A DNA stretch of 14,682 nucleotides, from positions 1-14,682 of the forward strand of contig CALASN010000044.1 of the NCBI GenBank assembly GCA_937888735.1, written 5' to 3'. Both the position numbers and the translations under genes were made by a program. Positions within the stretch are counted from its first letter, which is position 1, and every line of letters begins with the position of its first letter. This document shows, piece by piece, positions 14,627-14,682 of the stretch. This DNA comes from UBA5499 sp002426275 (GTDB taxonomy: Bacteria; Bacillota; DTU084). The notes beneath the pieces were generated by a model. That model searched no databases. It had not been told where the DNA came from and worked only from the letters and a program-made list of their open reading frames with translations.

Positions 14627-14682
14627 CAACTGATATACGGAAAGTAGTTTATGCTAAAACACGCCTGAACATTGATAACTAG

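Noticed and set aside
1..14682. CRISPR arrays, tRNA/rRNA genes, transposases or integrases
   Set aside because: No regularly spaced repeats, no cloverleaf-like sequence and no recombinase motifs were seen on either strand.

Overview
The window reads as a chromosomal segment of an anaerobic, Gram-positive-type bacterium, probably Bacillota (Clostridia or Negativicutes-like). The reasons are strong AGGAGG-type ribosome binding sites before many genes, GTG/TTG starts, a LacI-controlled glycan gene cluster with GH29 fucosidase, and a rubrerythrin-family oxidative-stress gene. The phylum is an inference; no rRNA, tRNA or other taxonomic marker is present. Most genes lie on the minus strand; only the two end genes and one gene remnant are on the plus strand.

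Region 1 (1-803, plus): a GNAT acetyltransferase, convergent with the glycan cluster.

Region 2 (831-7647, minus): a carbohydrate block, read right to left: LacI-type regulator, GH29 alpha-L-fucosidase, L-fucose/L-arabinose isomerase-like protein, a decayed BNR/sialidase-like gene, a nucleoside-hydrolase-like protein and an intact BNR/sialidase-like protein. Likely logic: trimming of fucosylated (possibly sialylated) glycans or related glycosides, then isomerisation of a released deoxy-sugar, under local repression. No transporter, kinase or aldolase is encoded here, so the pathway is incomplete within the window.

Region 3 (about 7870-12252, minus): an accessory block centred on ADP-ribose chemistry. 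Right to left it holds a 5'-truncated DUF1801-like fragment, a macrodomain fused to a helical Xre-like C-terminal domain, a GNAT acetyltransferase, a second GNAT broken by frameshifts and a deletion, a von Willebrand A (VWA) gene broken by frameshifts, a cytosolic SIMPL/DUF541 protein and an ADP-ribosylglycohydrolase. The intact genes are tightly packed, so this looks like a former operon now partly decayed. Its right edge abuts the 3' remnant of a glycosidase gene on the opposite strand, marking a rearrangement junction.

Region 4 (12453-14682): a DHA3-like MFS exporter (minus) and a divergently transcribed rubrerythrin-family protein (plus) with a structured 5' leader and a good intrinsic terminator.

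The most unusual candidates are the macrodomain/ARH/SIMPL/VWA association with its Cys-substituted macrodomain loop, the nucleoside-hydrolase-like enzyme inside a fucosidase/BNR locus, and the structured rubrerythrin leader. At least five decayed or truncated genes lie between about 2.9 and 12.5 kb, while their neighbours are intact. I saw no CRISPR array, tRNA, rRNA, transposase or integrase.
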